A stretch of DNA of 64,000 bases from Chitinophagaceae bacterium (GCA_016720775.1 JADKJX010000001.1:992001-1056000), one strand, 5' to 3'. Numbered from the stretch's first letter, positions 9,518 through 18,440 are shown. Numbers and translations are program-made. The notes: a model not told the origin generated them from the letters alone.

Positions 9518-10528
9518 TTAGAACTTAGGACAAGGGATTCCTTTATATTCTGCCGGACGCTTGATGAAGATCACAGAAAATTCTGATCCTCCACGGGAAG
9601 CTGTTGCGGCTTTTAAACTGGAAATATTGAAATCATAACTGGCGCCAATGCGTAAACCGCCAAACTCCAGTCCTACATAAGGTACAATGGCATCGTTAAA
9701 ACGTACCCAGCTTCCGATATAAATACTGGCATTGGAAGTTTCTTCACCCGGGTTAAGGTTAATTGCCAAAGCAGCGCCCACCGTAGTTTCGCTGGCTTTA
9801 TTCTGCATTTGATGAATGAGTGAAGTGTGAATGGTCAACTGGTCGGATATCGGGAATGAACCACCACCATGAATCGATATGCGGCCACTCAGGTACCAGT
9901 TCTTATCCTTAAAACCAACTTTTGGCCGGTTGATGTGGTACATAGATGCACCTAAATAAAAATTATTCTGCCCGTTGGTGGAACCCGAATAAAGTAAGCC
10001 GGCATTAACGTCAAAATAGCTTTGATTATTGCCATTGGTAATGATATCGGAAGTGGTTCCGGTGAAGCCATTCTGGGTAAGCATGTCTTCAAAGGTCAGT
10101 TTGCTCACATCCAGGTTAAGACTTGAATACGTGGCCTGGAAACCGGCGCCGATGGTGCTGTAGCCGTTCTCATCAAGTGATTTGTGATAAGACATGGAAA
10201 CAGAACCGTAATTCAGTTTGAGAATATTATTTGCACTGGCGTCTGTTAAACCGGAAATACCAATGCCAAAAACATCATTCTCCGGTATCCTGCTTTTTAA
10301 AATTGGAAAGTCAATGGAAGCACTCGTTGTTACATACGCCTTAGGTATCGATGGCCACTGGTCACGGTGGTTGGCAGCCAAACGCCATGAACCACTGAAC
10401 TTACCCGTAAAAGCAGGGTTAAGCGTTAGCGGCGAAGCAAAAAACTGCGAAAAATGCGGATCCTGCGCTGTAACCGAGAGGGTGAGCAATAGGGCACTTG
10501 CAAAAACTAGTAATTTTCTCATTTTCAT
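9518..10528 (-). CDS. PorP/SprF family type IX secretion system membrane protein
   Basis: 336 residues with signal peptide MKMRKLLVFASALLLTLSVTA and the family start QDPHFSQFFASPLTLNPAFTG. The body is rich in alternating beta strands (GIGISGLTDASANN, YSTIGAGFQATYSS) and ends in Phe, as expected for an outer-membrane barrel. PorP/SprF proteins help surface attachment of T9SS cargo. This gene sits 237 bp upstream of a cargo protein on the same strand. SprF-type proteins are more often paired with type B cargo, whereas the neighbour has a type A tail, so functional pairing is inferred only from position. Confidence 0.93.
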   Translation of the reverse strand: MKMRKLLVFASALLLTLSVTAQDPHFSQFFASPLTLNPAFTGKFSGSWRLAANHRDQWPSIPKAYVTTSASIDFPILKSRIPENDVFGIGISGLTDASANNILKLNYGSVSMSYHKSLDENGYSTIGAGFQATYSSLNLDVSKLTFEDMLTQNGFTGTTSDIITNGNNQSYFDVNAGLLYSGSTNGQNNFYLGASMYHINRPKVGFKDKNWYLSGRISIHGGGSFPISDQLTIHTSLIHQMQNKASETTVGAALAINLNPGEETSNASIYIGSWVRFNDAIVPYVGLEFGGLRIGASYDFNISSLKAATASRGGSEFSVIFIKRPAEYKGIPCPKF

Positions 10529-10612
10529 TGACTGTTCAGAACCCTAAAGATAGGGATTTGCGGCAAAAAGCTGCATAGAATTAATTCATGATTTTGAAGA
10601 AAAATTCAAATA

Positions 10613-10646
10613 ACCCCTGCCCAGGGAGCAGTCATACTGCAGGGGT
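10613..10646 (-). terminator. Possible terminator after upp
   Basis: ACCCCTGC (10613-10620) pairs with GCAGGGGT (10639-10646) across an 18-nt loop, with a T-rich but interrupted tail on the minus strand, 44 bp beyond the upp stop. Confidence 0.4.
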
Positions 10647-10689
10647 AAATTATTTTAATAATACCAAGCTGATATTCAGTAGCTAAGCT

Positions 10690-11340
10690 TTAATTCTGCA
10701 TCTTGGACCCAAAAGCGAGGTCGCCGGCATCCCCAAGTCCGGGAACGATATATCCTTTGGCTGTGATCTCGTCATCAATATCTCCACACCAGATGCAGGC
10801 TTTGGGGTGCGCCCGAAGAACATATTCAAGACCAACGGTACAGGCAATGGCACAAACAATATGCAGTTCTTTAATGGTACCTTCTTCCTTTAAAAATTCA
10901 ATTGACTTCACCAATGAAGCGCCGGTGGCGATCATCGGGTCGCTGATAACGATGATCCGGTCCTCAATATCCGGGCAACTCATATACTCCATGTGAATGT
11001 CGAAACTGCCATCGGGATTGTGTTTCCGGTAAGCGCTGATAAAGGCATTGTCTGCTTTATCGAAATAATTAAGCAGGCCGGTATGCATGGCAAGACCGGC
11101 ACGCAATATCGTAGCCAGTACAGGTTGTTCCTGCAATACCTTGCAGTTGCTGATTCCCAATGGGGTGGTGACCTCTTTTTCCTCCCAGGGCATTTTTTTG
11201 CTGATCTCATAACCCGCCACCTCCGCAATGCGTTCCAGGTTGCGCCTGAAGCGCATCCGGTCGCTTTGTACGTCAATATCCCTTAGTTCAGCTATCCAGT
11301 TGCTTACGAGAGAATGTTGTTCGCTGAGGTTAATGATCAT
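10690..11340 (-). CDS. upp: Uracil phosphoribosyltransferase
   Basis: 216 residues, normal UPRT length. It converts uracil plus PRPP to UMP in pyrimidine salvage, in the cytoplasm. The PRPP-binding loop IVISDPMIATGASLVKS lies near residues 129-145. The uracil-binding C-terminal motif YIVPGLGDAGDLAFG is near 197-211. TILRAGLAM around 77 is the conserved flexible-loop region. It is transcribed alone, diverging from the small lipoprotein gene at 11551 and followed by a possible hairpin. Adenine deaminase nearby gives a second nucleobase-salvage function. Confidence 0.96.
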   Translation of the reverse strand: MIINLSEQHSLVSNWIAELRDIDVQSDRMRFRRNLERIAEVAGYEISKKMPWEEKEVTTPLGISNCKVLQEQPVLATILRAGLAMHTGLLNYFDKADNAFISAYRKHNPDGSFDIHMEYMSCPDIEDRIIVISDPMIATGASLVKSIEFLKEEGTIKELHIVCAIACTVGLEYVLRAHPKACIWCGDIDDEITAKGYIVPGLGDAGDLAFGSKMQN

Positions 11341-11427
11341 ATTAAACGGTTAGGTGTTTGGTGGTTTGAGTTTTTTGTTCGCCAGATCATTTGTTCCACT
11401 TTGGGCTATGGTGTGTTGACTGAATAT

Positions 11428-11451
11428 CTTCTGTGTTTCCGTGCCTCTGTG
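11428..11451. repeat. Short period-8 array in the upp upstream region
   Basis: Three degenerate units TCTTCTGT, GTTTCCGT, GCCTCTGT in the 210-bp divergent region between upp and the lipoprotein gene. The rest of that region shows no clear promoter element. Confidence 0.45.
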
Positions 11452-11550
11452 GCTGACCCAAACAAAACTAAAATAAAAACAGCAGCATTCCATTATTTTT
11501 TAACATAGTCTTTTCCAAAAATGTATTTTCATTGTATTAAAATAAACCAG

Positions 11551-11973
11551 ATGAAAAAGATAATCTACGGATTGGTATTTCTGAGCACGGTTCTGCCGGC
11601 ATGCAACAGCAAAGATGAAAAGACCGCCGATAAGCCTAAGGACAAATATGAGCAAACCAAAGAAACCCTGGAAGAGACAGAAAAGAAAAACCCAAAACGT
11701 TTTTTATCTGTTGATGGCCACGACCGGAAAAATCTTTTACGGCAAACTGTAATAAAAGGAACCATAGCTAACAGTGCAAAAGTAGCCAGCTATAAAGATG
11801 TGGATGTAGAACTTTCTTTTTACAGCAAAACAGGTGCGTTGCTTGAAAAAGATCACGAAGTTGTTTATGAAACCATTGCGCCCGGCAGCAAAGCTGATTT
11901 TAAAACCAAATTCTATGCACCCAGGGGTACAGACAGTGTGGTTTTAAAAATACTCGGCGCCAAGAGCGAATAG
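11551..11973 (+). CDS. Small lipoprotein, FxLYD-like beta domain
   Basis: 140 residues from ATG 11551, chosen over an ATG ten codons upstream because MKKIIYGLVFLSTVLPAC is a proper lipoprotein signal with Cys18. A charged linker rich in Lys and Glu (about 20-50) follows. The C-terminal domain (KGTIANSAKVASYKDVDVEL ... GSKADFKTKFYAPRGTDSV) has the pattern of FxLYD-type domains, which are small extracytoplasmic beta sandwiches. Role unknown. It converges on ade with 6 bp between stop codons. Confidence 0.75.
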   Translation: MKKIIYGLVFLSTVLPACNSKDEKTADKPKDKYEQTKETLEETEKKNPKRFLSVDGHDRKNLLRQTVIKGTIANSAKVASYKDVDVELSFYSKTGALLEKDHEVVYETIAPGSKADFKTKFYAPRGTDSVVLKILGAKSE

Positions 11974-11979
11974 CCGGCC

Positions 11980-13623
11980 TTACTTTACGAACGTAAAATC
12001 ATCTCCGTCAAACAAGCCCAGGTCGCTTAGTTTTAAATGAGGTATCACCAGCAGGGCCATAAATGATAAGGTCATGAATGGCGCTGCCAACGTGGAACTC
12101 ATTTCTTCCTTAACCATCTTATCGATGGCAGTATAAGCAGCAGCAACTTTATATCCATCATCATTGCTCATTAAACCGGCAACGGGTAAGCCGAGTACTT
12201 TTTCCTTACTATTATATACGGCACTCACGCCGCCTCGTTCCTTAATGACCAGGTTCACTGCTTTCATCAAACTCTCATCATCAACACCCACGGCAACAAT
12301 ATTATGACTGTCGTGTGCAACCGATGAAGCAATGGCACCATGCTTCATTCCGAAATTTTTAATAAATGCTTTTGCAACCGGCGCATTCTTATAGCGATTA
12401 ACAACAACGATCTTTAAAATATCATTTGCAACATCGCTTTCATAAGCTCCATCTTTTATAATGGGGTTGCACAACACTTTATTAGTGATCAACTGTCCAT
12501 CTAATGCTTCGATGGCGTAAATATTTTCTTTGAGATCTGAAGCCTGAAATCTGAATTCTGAAATACTTTTCTCGTTACAATTAAAATTATTCAGCAACGC
12601 CGATGAATGACTAATGACCAATGACCTTCCTTTCTCCGCAACCAGTTCTCCATTGATATATGTTTGAACAACTTTAAAATCTTTCAGATCCTCAATTACA
12701 ATCAGGTCCGCTGCATCGCCTTCCCTTAATAAACCCACATTCATTTTATAATGATGAACAGGATTGATACAGGCAGCCTGTAAAACTTTAAATACATCAA
12801 TTCCTTTTGCAACAGCCCTTGCACATAGTTGATTGATGTGCCCGTCGGCCAGGCTATCGGGGTGTTTATCATCGCTGCAGAACATCATCATGGCATAATG
12901 CTCATGCATGAGGCCGATCAATGCTTCAAAATTCTTTGCCGCACTTCCTTCCCTCACCAGGATCTTCATGCCGTAGTTTAATTTATCCAGTGCTTCTTCG
13001 GCAGTAAAACATTCGTGATCGGTGGAAATGCCGGCATCAATATATTTTTTTGCATCGGCGCCCCTTAATCCCGGCGCATGGCCATCCACCGGTTTGCCGT
13101 ATTTTTTTGCGGAAGCGATCTTCTTATGTACTTCTTCATCGCCGTAAAGTACCCCGGGAAAATTCATCATCTCACTTAAATAATTTACCTCCTCTTTCTG
13201 CAACAGTTTATCTACCTCTCCGGCATCGAGAGCAGCGCCGGCCGTTTCAAAAATAGTTGCCGGTACACAACTGGGCGCCCCAAAATGAAATTTAAAGGGA
13301 ACTGTTTTTCCGTTTTCGATCATGAACTCAACACCGGCCATGCCGCACACATTAGCGATCTCATGCGGATCGCTGATGGTACCCACCGTGCCATGCACCA
13401 CCGCAAGCTTTGCAAATTCAGATGGCACCAGCATGGAACTTTCCACATGTACGTGGCTGTCTATAAACCCGGGGAGGATATAGTTTGAGGTTTGGGGTTT
13501 GGGGTTTGGGGTTAGGAGGCTTTGTATGGCCAAAATTTTTCCATTCTCAACAATTATTTCTCCGTAGAAAATATTTTTTGCGGGAATATCAACAATATTG
13601 CCCTGTATTTTAAAACTTTTCAT
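11980..13623 (-). CDS. ade: Adenine deaminase
   Basis: 547 residues, typical for bacterial Ade (adenine to hypoxanthine plus ammonia, metal-dependent amidohydrolase). Visible motifs: GFIDSHVHVESSM near 52-64 (metal-binding HxH and the ESSM signature), DPHEIANV near 85, DGHAPGL near 180, and FCSDDKHPDSLADGH near 248. The C-terminal adenine deaminase domain includes SVAHDSHNIVAVG. Start ATG 13623 has TACCTTTG 23 bp upstream. Oddities: three tandem heptamer arrays lie in frame, encoding TPNPKPQTSN in the N-terminal strand linker, EFRFQASDL and VISHSSALL. All fall in exposed or linker positions and leave the catalytic motifs intact. Confidence 0.95.
   Translation of the reverse strand: MKSFKIQGNIVDIPAKNIFYGEIIVENGKILAIQSLLTPNPKPQTSNYILPGFIDSHVHVESSMLVPSEFAKLAVVHGTVGTISDPHEIANVCGMAGVEFMIENGKTVPFKFHFGAPSCVPATIFETAGAALDAGEVDKLLQKEEVNYLSEMMNFPGVLYGDEEVHKKIASAKKYGKPVDGHAPGLRGADAKKYIDAGISTDHECFTAEEALDKLNYGMKILVREGSAAKNFEALIGLMHEHYAMMMFCSDDKHPDSLADGHINQLCARAVAKGIDVFKVLQAACINPVHHYKMNVGLLREGDAADLIVIEDLKDFKVVQTYINGELVAEKGRSLVISHSSALLNNFNCNEKSISEFRFQASDLKENIYAIEALDGQLITNKVLCNPIIKDGAYESDVANDILKIVVVNRYKNAPVAKAFIKNFGMKHGAIASSVAHDSHNIVAVGVDDESLMKAVNLVIKERGGVSAVYNSKEKVLGLPVAGLMSNDDGYKVAAAYTAIDKMVKEEMSSTLAAPFMTLSFMALLVIPHLKLSDLGLFDGDDFTFVK
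12535..12562. repeat. In-frame heptamer array in ade (unit TCTGAA-type)
   Basis: Four units ATCTGAA, GCCTGAA, ATCTGAA, TTCTGAA encoding part of ISEFRFQASDL. Confidence 0.75.
12605..12625. repeat. In-frame heptamer array in ade (unit AATGAC)
   Basis: Three units GAATGAC, TAATGAC, CAATGAC, exactly 21 bp, encoding part of SLVISHSSAL. Confidence 0.7.
13484..13518. repeat. In-frame heptamer array in ade (unit TTTGGGG)
   Basis: TTTGAGG, three exact TTTGGGG, then TTAGGAG. It encodes PNPKPQTSN just before the ILPGFIDSHVH metal-binding strand. Confidence 0.85.
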
Positions 13624-13645
13624 CTGCCTTATCTTTAAATTTTAC

Positions 13646-13653
13646 CAAAGGTA
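13646..13653 (-). promoter_or_regulatory. Promoter -7 element of ade
   Basis: Minus-strand TACCTTTG, a perfect TAnnTTTG, 22 bp before the ade ATG. A TTG lies 23 bp further upstream, at the long end of the accepted spacing. Confidence 0.55.
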
Positions 13654-13687
13654 GATGCTGCCGGATAAATGGAAACCAAAAAAACAA

Positions 13688-13714
13688 TTGCAGTAAAGAA
13701 TTCCCCTATATTTA
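13688..13714 (+). promoter_or_regulatory. Promoter of the LolA-like gene
   Basis: TTG at 13688-13690, 16-bp spacer, TATATTTA at 13707-13714 (7 of 8 to TAnnTTTG), 18 bp before ATG 13733. It diverges from the ade promoter. Confidence 0.4.
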
Positions 13715-13732
13715 CAGCCTAAAAAATTAAAC

Positions 13733-14434
13733 ATGAAAAATATTGTCCTCTTCGGAACATTGATCCTATTATTGGTATTTGCACAGTTTGCACAGGCGCA
13801 AACGGCTGATGATGTTGTTAACAAATATATAGACGCACTGGGCGGCAAAGCAAAATTAGCCACGTTAAATTCGGTGCGTTTTTCAGGCAACATGAGTATC
13901 CAGGGTAATGATATCGCCATCACCATAACCAAACTGCACATGAAGGGCATGCGCATGGATATTTCTGTAATGGGTACTGAGAATTACCAGATCATTACCC
14001 CAGGCAAAGGAATTTCTTTTATGCCGGTACAGGGAATGGCTTCTCCAACCGACATGCCGGAAGAACAGGCGAAAGCCGCACAAAGCCAGTTAGACATACA
14101 AAGTGCTTTATTGGACTACAAGGATAAAGGCACTTCTGTTGAACTGCTCGGAAAGGAAAAAGTAGACGGCGCAGATCATTACAAACTGAAGGTTACTTTT
14201 AAGAACGGAATTTCCAGCACCTATTATATTAATGCAGACAGCTACCGCCTTAATAAAACGGTAAGCAAAAGAACCATCAATGGCGAAGAAATGGAAATTG
14301 AAACCAGTTATTCCAATTACAAGCAGGTTGACGGATTCTGGTTTGCCTTTACCAACACCAGCAGTGTTCAGGGAGAAACAAACTACGACAAGATCGAGAC
14401 CAACATACCGGTTGATGAAAGCATCTTCAAGTAA
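13733..14434 (+). CDS. Periplasmic LolA-like / outer membrane lipoprotein-sorting-type protein
   Basis: 233 residues. Signal peptide MKNIVLFGTLILLLVFAQFA is cleaved after AQA. The mature part starts ADDVVNKYIDALGGKAKLATLNSVRFSG, the usual opening of Bacteroidota proteins with a LolA-like lipid-binding fold. The rest is a beta-rich sheet (MRMDISVMGTENYQIITPG ... ETSYSNYKQVDGFWFAF). It is expected in the periplasm, but a role in lipoprotein sorting is only inferred from the fold; many relatives are uncharacterised. It is a single gene ended by a strong terminator and followed by the large BNR protein on the same strand. Confidence 0.7.
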   Translation: MKNIVLFGTLILLLVFAQFAQAQTADDVVNKYIDALGGKAKLATLNSVRFSGNMSIQGNDIAITITKLHMKGMRMDISVMGTENYQIITPGKGISFMPVQGMASPTDMPEEQAKAAQSQLDIQSALLDYKDKGTSVELLGKEKVDGADHYKLKVTFKNGISSTYYINADSYRLNKTVSKRTINGEEMEIETSYSNYKQVDGFWFAFTNTSSVQGETNYDKIETNIPVDESIFK

Positions 14435-14453
14435 TAAATAAATTACCATTTAT

Positions 14454-14483
14454 AAAAGCCCCGCCGGAAAAGCGGGGCTTTTT
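14454..14483 (+). terminator. Rho-independent terminator
   Basis: AAAAGCCCCGC (14454-14464) pairs with GCGGGGCTTTT (14472-14482) across a 7-nt loop, with T5 following. It lies 20 bp after the LolA-like stop. Confidence 0.9.
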
Positions 14484-14518
14484 CATTTCATTTTGTATCT
14501 TCCTGTACTAATTTATCA

Positions 14519-17500
14519 ATGATGAAAAAACTAACACTGCTTGCTTCAGCATTCTTTGCTGTTGCTTTTTCCTTTGCACAGAAGAAACAAACCACACCGG
14601 TAAGTAACGACGACAGTATTTTATTCAGCAATGTAAAATACCGCTCCATTGGCCCATACCGCGGCGGCAGAAGTGGTGCTGCTGTGGGCGACTTCAATCA
14701 AAAGAATACATTTTATTTTGGCGGCACCGGCGGCGGTGTATGGAAAACCATTGACGGTGGCAGCAACTGGAAAAATATCAGCGATAAATATTTTGGCGGC
14801 AGCATGGGTTGTGTTGCTGTAGCACCCAGCGACCCTACCGTATTATATGTTGGCGAAGGAGAAAATACATTGCGGGGAAATGTAAGCGAAGGCTTTGGCA
14901 TCTGGCGTACCGATGACGGCGGCCGCAGCTGGAAAAATATCGGGCTCAAAGATACCCGCCATATCATCCGTATTGTTATTCATCCAAAAAATCCCGACAT
15001 CGTTTGGGTGGCTGCCATCGGCCATTTGTTTGGCCCCAATGAAGAACGGGGTATATTCAAAACAACCGATGGAGGAAAAACATGGAAGAAAGTTTTGTAT
15101 GTAAATAACCAAACCGGTTGCAGCGACCTCATCATGGAACCAGGCAATCCTTCCGTTCTTTATGCAGGCACCTGGCGCATACAACGTACGCCTTTCAGTT
15201 TGGAAAGCGGTGGCGATGGCAGTGGTATCTGGAAAAGTACCGATGGCGGCGACACATGGAAAAATATTTCTTCTGCAAAAGGGTTTCCAAAAGGCCTTTG
15301 GGGAATTGTTGGCGTTACCGTATCTCCATCCAACACCGATAAAGTTTATGCTTTGGTAGAAAATCCAGCAGGTGGTTTATTTGTGAGCAGCGATGCCGGC
15401 GAAAGCTGGACATTGCAAAGCAGCGATAATAATATCCGCCAGCGGGCCTGGTATTATACCAAGGTTTTTGTTGATCCGAAAAATGAGAATAATGTTTATG
15501 TACTCAACGTGAATTTTTTAAAGAGTACCGATGGCGGAAAAACATTCCGAAACATCAATACGCCACATGGCGATCACCACGACCTGTGGATCGATCCCGC
15601 CGATGGCAACCGCATGATCATTGCCGATGATGGCGGCGCACAGGTAAGTTTCGACGGCGGCAATAACTGGAGCACTTATCAAAACCAACCTACCGCACAG
15701 TTTTATAGAGTAAGTACCGATAACCATTTTCCTTACCGCATATTAGGCGCACAGCAGGATAATTCAACCGTACGGATCCTGTCAAGAAGCGATGGTGGAC
15801 AAATCACAACCGATGACTGGCAGCCAACAGCGGGTGCCGAAAGTGGTTACGTGGTGGCTGATCCGTTAAACCCGGATATCGTTTACGGCGGAAATTACAG
15901 TGGTTATTTATCCAGGCTTGATCACCGTACGGGAGAGAACAGGGCCGTGAGTGTTTGGCCCGATGATCCCTTAGGTGGTGGTGCCGATGTTGCCAAATAT
16001 CGCTTTCAATGGAACTTCCCTATTTTCTTTTCGCCGCACAATCCCAAAAAATTATATGCCGGCGGTAATATTTTATTCGCAACCGAAAATGAAGGTGCAT
16101 CCTGGACAGCATTGGGTGGCGACCTGACCACCAATGATAAAGAAAGACAACGCTCAAGCGGCGGTCCCATTACAAAAGATAATACCGGCGTGGAAGTATA
16201 CTGTACCATTTTTACAGCCACCGAATCGGCATTGGAAAAAGACCTGTTGTGGACAGGCAGCGATGACGGTTTGATCCACGTAAGTAAAGACGGCGGTAAG
16301 AACTGGGATAATGTAACACCCGCAGCAGCCGGGCAATGGATGATGTGGAATTGTGTGGAAGCTGATCCGTTCAAAAAAGGCAAAGCCTATTTTGTGGGAA
16401 CGAAATACAAGAGCGATGATTTTGCGCCTTACATTTTTAAAACCGAAGATTACGGTAAAACATGGACAAAGATCACAAATGGAATTCCCTTCATGCATTT
16501 TGCAAGATGTATTCGTGCTGATAAAAAAAGGCCGGGCCTTTTGTATTGCGGTACCGAATACGGCATGTACATAAGTTATGATGATGGCGCCAACTGGAAA
16601 CCCTTCCAGTTGAATTTGCCTGTTGTTCCCATTACTGATCTTACTATAAAAGAAAACGATCTTATTGTTGCCACACAGGGCCGGGCATTCTGGGTAATAG
16701 ATGACCTGACCATGGTTCAGCAAAAAGACAACAGCATAGCCGATAAGAATTTATTTGTGTTCAGTGTGAATGATGCCTATCGTTTTGATGGCTTTCAAAA
16801 CCTGAATGCAAAAAATGCCGGCATGAACCCGCCGAATGGTTCGGTGATAAATTATTACCTGAAGAATGTGACCGACTCTTCCAAAGTGAGCATTGAGATT
16901 ATGGATAAGAATAAAAAGCAAATAAAATTATTTAGCACCAATGCAAAGGAGAAAGATGATAAGATAGAAGTGACCAAAGGCATGAACCGGTTTGTATGGA
17001 ATATGTTCTATCCGCCTGCAGAAAGAATTGACGGACTGATCTTATGGCACGGCACCGTACCCGGCCCAAAAGCCGCTCCGGGAACATATTTTTATAAGAT
17101 CAGGGCCGATAAGGATTCTGCTGAAGGAAGTTTTATCATCAAGGCAAACCCGGTTTATAATTTAACGCAGCAGGATTACGATGACCAGTTCAATTTCCTC
17201 ATCACTGTACGGGATAAATTCAACGAGATGCAAAAAGCCGGGAAGAATATCCGGGACATCCGCAAACAGATCAATGACTTTATCGACAAGCAGGGAAAGA
17301 ACTGCCCCAAAGAAATAAAACAACAGGCCGACAGCATCAACAAACAGATGACGGCCGTGGAAGAAGCCCTGCATCAAACAAAAGCAAAGAGCGGACAGGA
17401 TGTATTGAATTACCCGATCCGCCTGGATGATAAAATATCCGGGCTTTATGATTTTGCTTCCAGCGGCAATGCCGCCCCGGCCAAACAGGTAAAAGATGCG

Positions 17501-17632
17501 TTCGCAGAATTATCTGCCCAGGCCGATGTGCAGTTGAACAAACTGAAAAAGATAATAGATGAAGACCTCGTTAAACTGAATGATATGATCAGGGAAAAGG
17601 CACTGCCGGTGATCGGGGTGAAGAAAGATTGA
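14519..17632 (+). CDS. Large exported BNR / sortilin-like beta-propeller protein
   Basis: 1037 residues from ATG 14519 (ATG 14522 is equally possible). Signal peptide MMKKLTLLASAFFAVAFSFA is cleaved before QKK. Residues about 35-720 hold many Asp-box blades (GGVWKTIDGGSNWKNIS, GIWRTDDGGRSWKNIG, GIFKTTDGGKTWKKV), which predict a double propeller as in VPS10/sortilin or GH74-like proteins. The C-terminal third has a beta sandwich (about 760-880), then a charged helical region (about 890-1030). No T9SS tail is present, so periplasmic or outer-membrane-associated location is likely. The family is often annotated glycosyl hydrolase, but no catalytic residues can be assigned here. The TGA stop is the first element of a heptamer array. 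Confidence 0.88.
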   Translation: MMKKLTLLASAFFAVAFSFAQKKQTTPVSNDDSILFSNVKYRSIGPYRGGRSGAAVGDFNQKNTFYFGGTGGGVWKTIDGGSNWKNISDKYFGGSMGCVAVAPSDPTVLYVGEGENTLRGNVSEGFGIWRTDDGGRSWKNIGLKDTRHIIRIVIHPKNPDIVWVAAIGHLFGPNEERGIFKTTDGGKTWKKVLYVNNQTGCSDLIMEPGNPSVLYAGTWRIQRTPFSLESGGDGSGIWKSTDGGDTWKNISSAKGFPKGLWGIVGVTVSPSNTDKVYALVENPAGGLFVSSDAGESWTLQSSDNNIRQRAWYYTKVFVDPKNENNVYVLNVNFLKSTDGGKTFRNINTPHGDHHDLWIDPADGNRMIIADDGGAQVSFDGGNNWSTYQNQPTAQFYRVSTDNHFPYRILGAQQDNSTVRILSRSDGGQITTDDWQPTAGAESGYVVADPLNPDIVYGGNYSGYLSRLDHRTGENRAVSVWPDDPLGGGADVAKYRFQWNFPIFFSPHNPKKLYAGGNILFATENEGASWTALGGDLTTNDKERQRSSGGPITKDNTGVEVYCTIFTATESALEKDLLWTGSDDGLIHVSKDGGKNWDNVTPAAAGQWMMWNCVEADPFKKGKAYFVGTKYKSDDFAPYIFKTEDYGKTWTKITNGIPFMHFARCIRADKKRPGLLYCGTEYGMYISYDDGANWKPFQLNLPVVPITDLTIKENDLIVATQGRAFWVIDDLTMVQQKDNSIADKNLFVFSVNDAYRFDGFQNLNAKNAGMNPPNGSVINYYLKNVTDSSKVSIEIMDKNKKQIKLFSTNAKEKDDKIEVTKGMNRFVWNMFYPPAERIDGLILWHGTVPGPKAAPGTYFYKIRADKDSAEGSFIIKANPVYNLTQQDYDDQFNFLITVRDKFNEMQKAGKNIRDIRKQINDFIDKQGKNCPKEIKQQADSINKQMTAVEEALHQTKAKSGQDVLNYPIRLDDKISGLYDFASSGNAAPAKQVKDAFAELSAQADVQLNKLKKIIDEDLVKLNDMIREKALPVIGVKKD

Positions 17633-17767
17633 TGCTAGATGCTGGATGCTGGATTCTGGGTGCTCGATTCTGGGTGCACGCTGGGATATTTAAAAGCTTT
17701 TAAATATTTGAGTTCCTTCCAGTATCCAGTATCCAGCATCCAGCATCCAGCATCCAGTATCCACGTA
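17631..17767. repeat. Inverted heptamer arrays around a 22-bp perfect palindrome
   Basis: Left arm 17631-17679: GATGCTA, GATGCTG x2, GATTCTG, GGTGCTC, GATTCTG, GGTGCAC. Right arm 17719-17767: CCAGTAT x2, CCAGCAT x3, CCAGTAT, CCACGTA, the complementary unit. Between them 17686-17707 is a perfect palindrome centred on AAGCTT. The whole could form a long imperfect hairpin. It fills the junction between the BNR gene and the methyltransferase gene. Confidence 0.9.
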
Positions 17768-17772
17768 GTCAT

Positions 17773-17780
17773 TATCTTTG
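17773..17780 (+). promoter_or_regulatory. Promoter -7 element, likely leaderless transcript
   Basis: TATCTTTG, a perfect TAnnTTTG, ends 3 bp before ATG 17784. No TTG is visible at normal -33 spacing; that region is the heptamer array. Confidence 0.5.
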
Positions 17781-17783
17781 CGC

Positions 17784-18440
17784 ATGAATTTTAAAGCCTT
17801 CTCTTCTTCTTTTATAACCAAGTTCATTTTTCTAAAGCGGGTCTTTGGCAACAAGCCATTTCGCCTGCTGGACATTGGTGCCGGCAATCATTCGGCTACC
17901 AAGGCAAAATCTGTTTTTCCAAATTGTGAGTATCACGGTGTGGATATGGAAAGGGATTACAACAACAGCGAAGAAGATTTTAAACGGATGACGGCTTTTT
18001 ATGAAATGGATCTTACCAAACTCAATTTCGCTTCCATTCCCGATAATTATTTTGACGCCATCCTGATGGTGCATGTGATCGAACATTTGTACAATGGTGA
18101 TGAGGTGGTAAAGGGACTGCTGCCCAAACTAAAAAGCGGCGGTTACATGTACCTGGAATATCCCGGTGAAAAAAGCACCCGCCTTCCTTCCATGCCCGGC
18201 TCATTGAATTTTAAAGATGATCCTACACATGTACGGGTTTATTCAGTAAAAGAATTATCCGGCATTTTTGAAGACAATGGATGCAAGGTTTTAAAAGGAG
18301 GCATCCGAAGAAATGGTTGGTTCATGCTGGCCATGCCGTTCAAGATCATCAAGGCCTGGGTAAGCGGGAAAAAACTGCAGGGAAATATTTTTTGGGACCT
18401 GTTGGGGTTTGCAGAGTTTATTTGGATACGAAAGTTATAG
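17784..18440 (+). CDS. Class I SAM-dependent methyltransferase
   Basis: 218 residues. The SAM-binding motif I LLDIGAGNHSATKAK lies near residues 27-41. The acidic ribose-binding residue is in HGVDMERD near 53. Motif IV FDAILMVHVIEHL is near 91. These place it in the Methyltransf_11/23 type. The ending YSVKELSGIFEDNGCKVLKG resembles methyltransferases linked to lipid or cell-surface glycan synthesis, but the substrate cannot be read. Start ATG 17784 is preferred over TTG 17778 because the promoter element overlaps the latter. The TAG stop is the first three bases of a heptamer array. Confidence 0.85.
   Translation: MNFKAFSSSFITKFIFLKRVFGNKPFRLLDIGAGNHSATKAKSVFPNCEYHGVDMERDYNNSEEDFKRMTAFYEMDLTKLNFASIPDNYFDAILMVHVIEHLYNGDEVVKGLLPKLKSGGYMYLEYPGEKSTRLPSMPGSLNFKDDPTHVRVYSVKELSGIFEDNGCKVLKGGIRRNGWFMLAMPFKIIKAWVSGKKLQGNIFWDLLGFAEFIWIRKL

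Noticed and set aside
13484..13518. TTTGGGG repeats considered as telomere-like or G-quadruplex element
   Set aside because: They are in frame in ade and belong to the wider heptamer family with unrelated units, so a telomere-type role has no support; quadruplex formation remains possible but is not needed.
16154..16723. Minus-strand open frame of 189 codons antisense to the large BNR protein
   Set aside because: The sense strand has clear BNR blades; the antisense translation has no recognisable domain.
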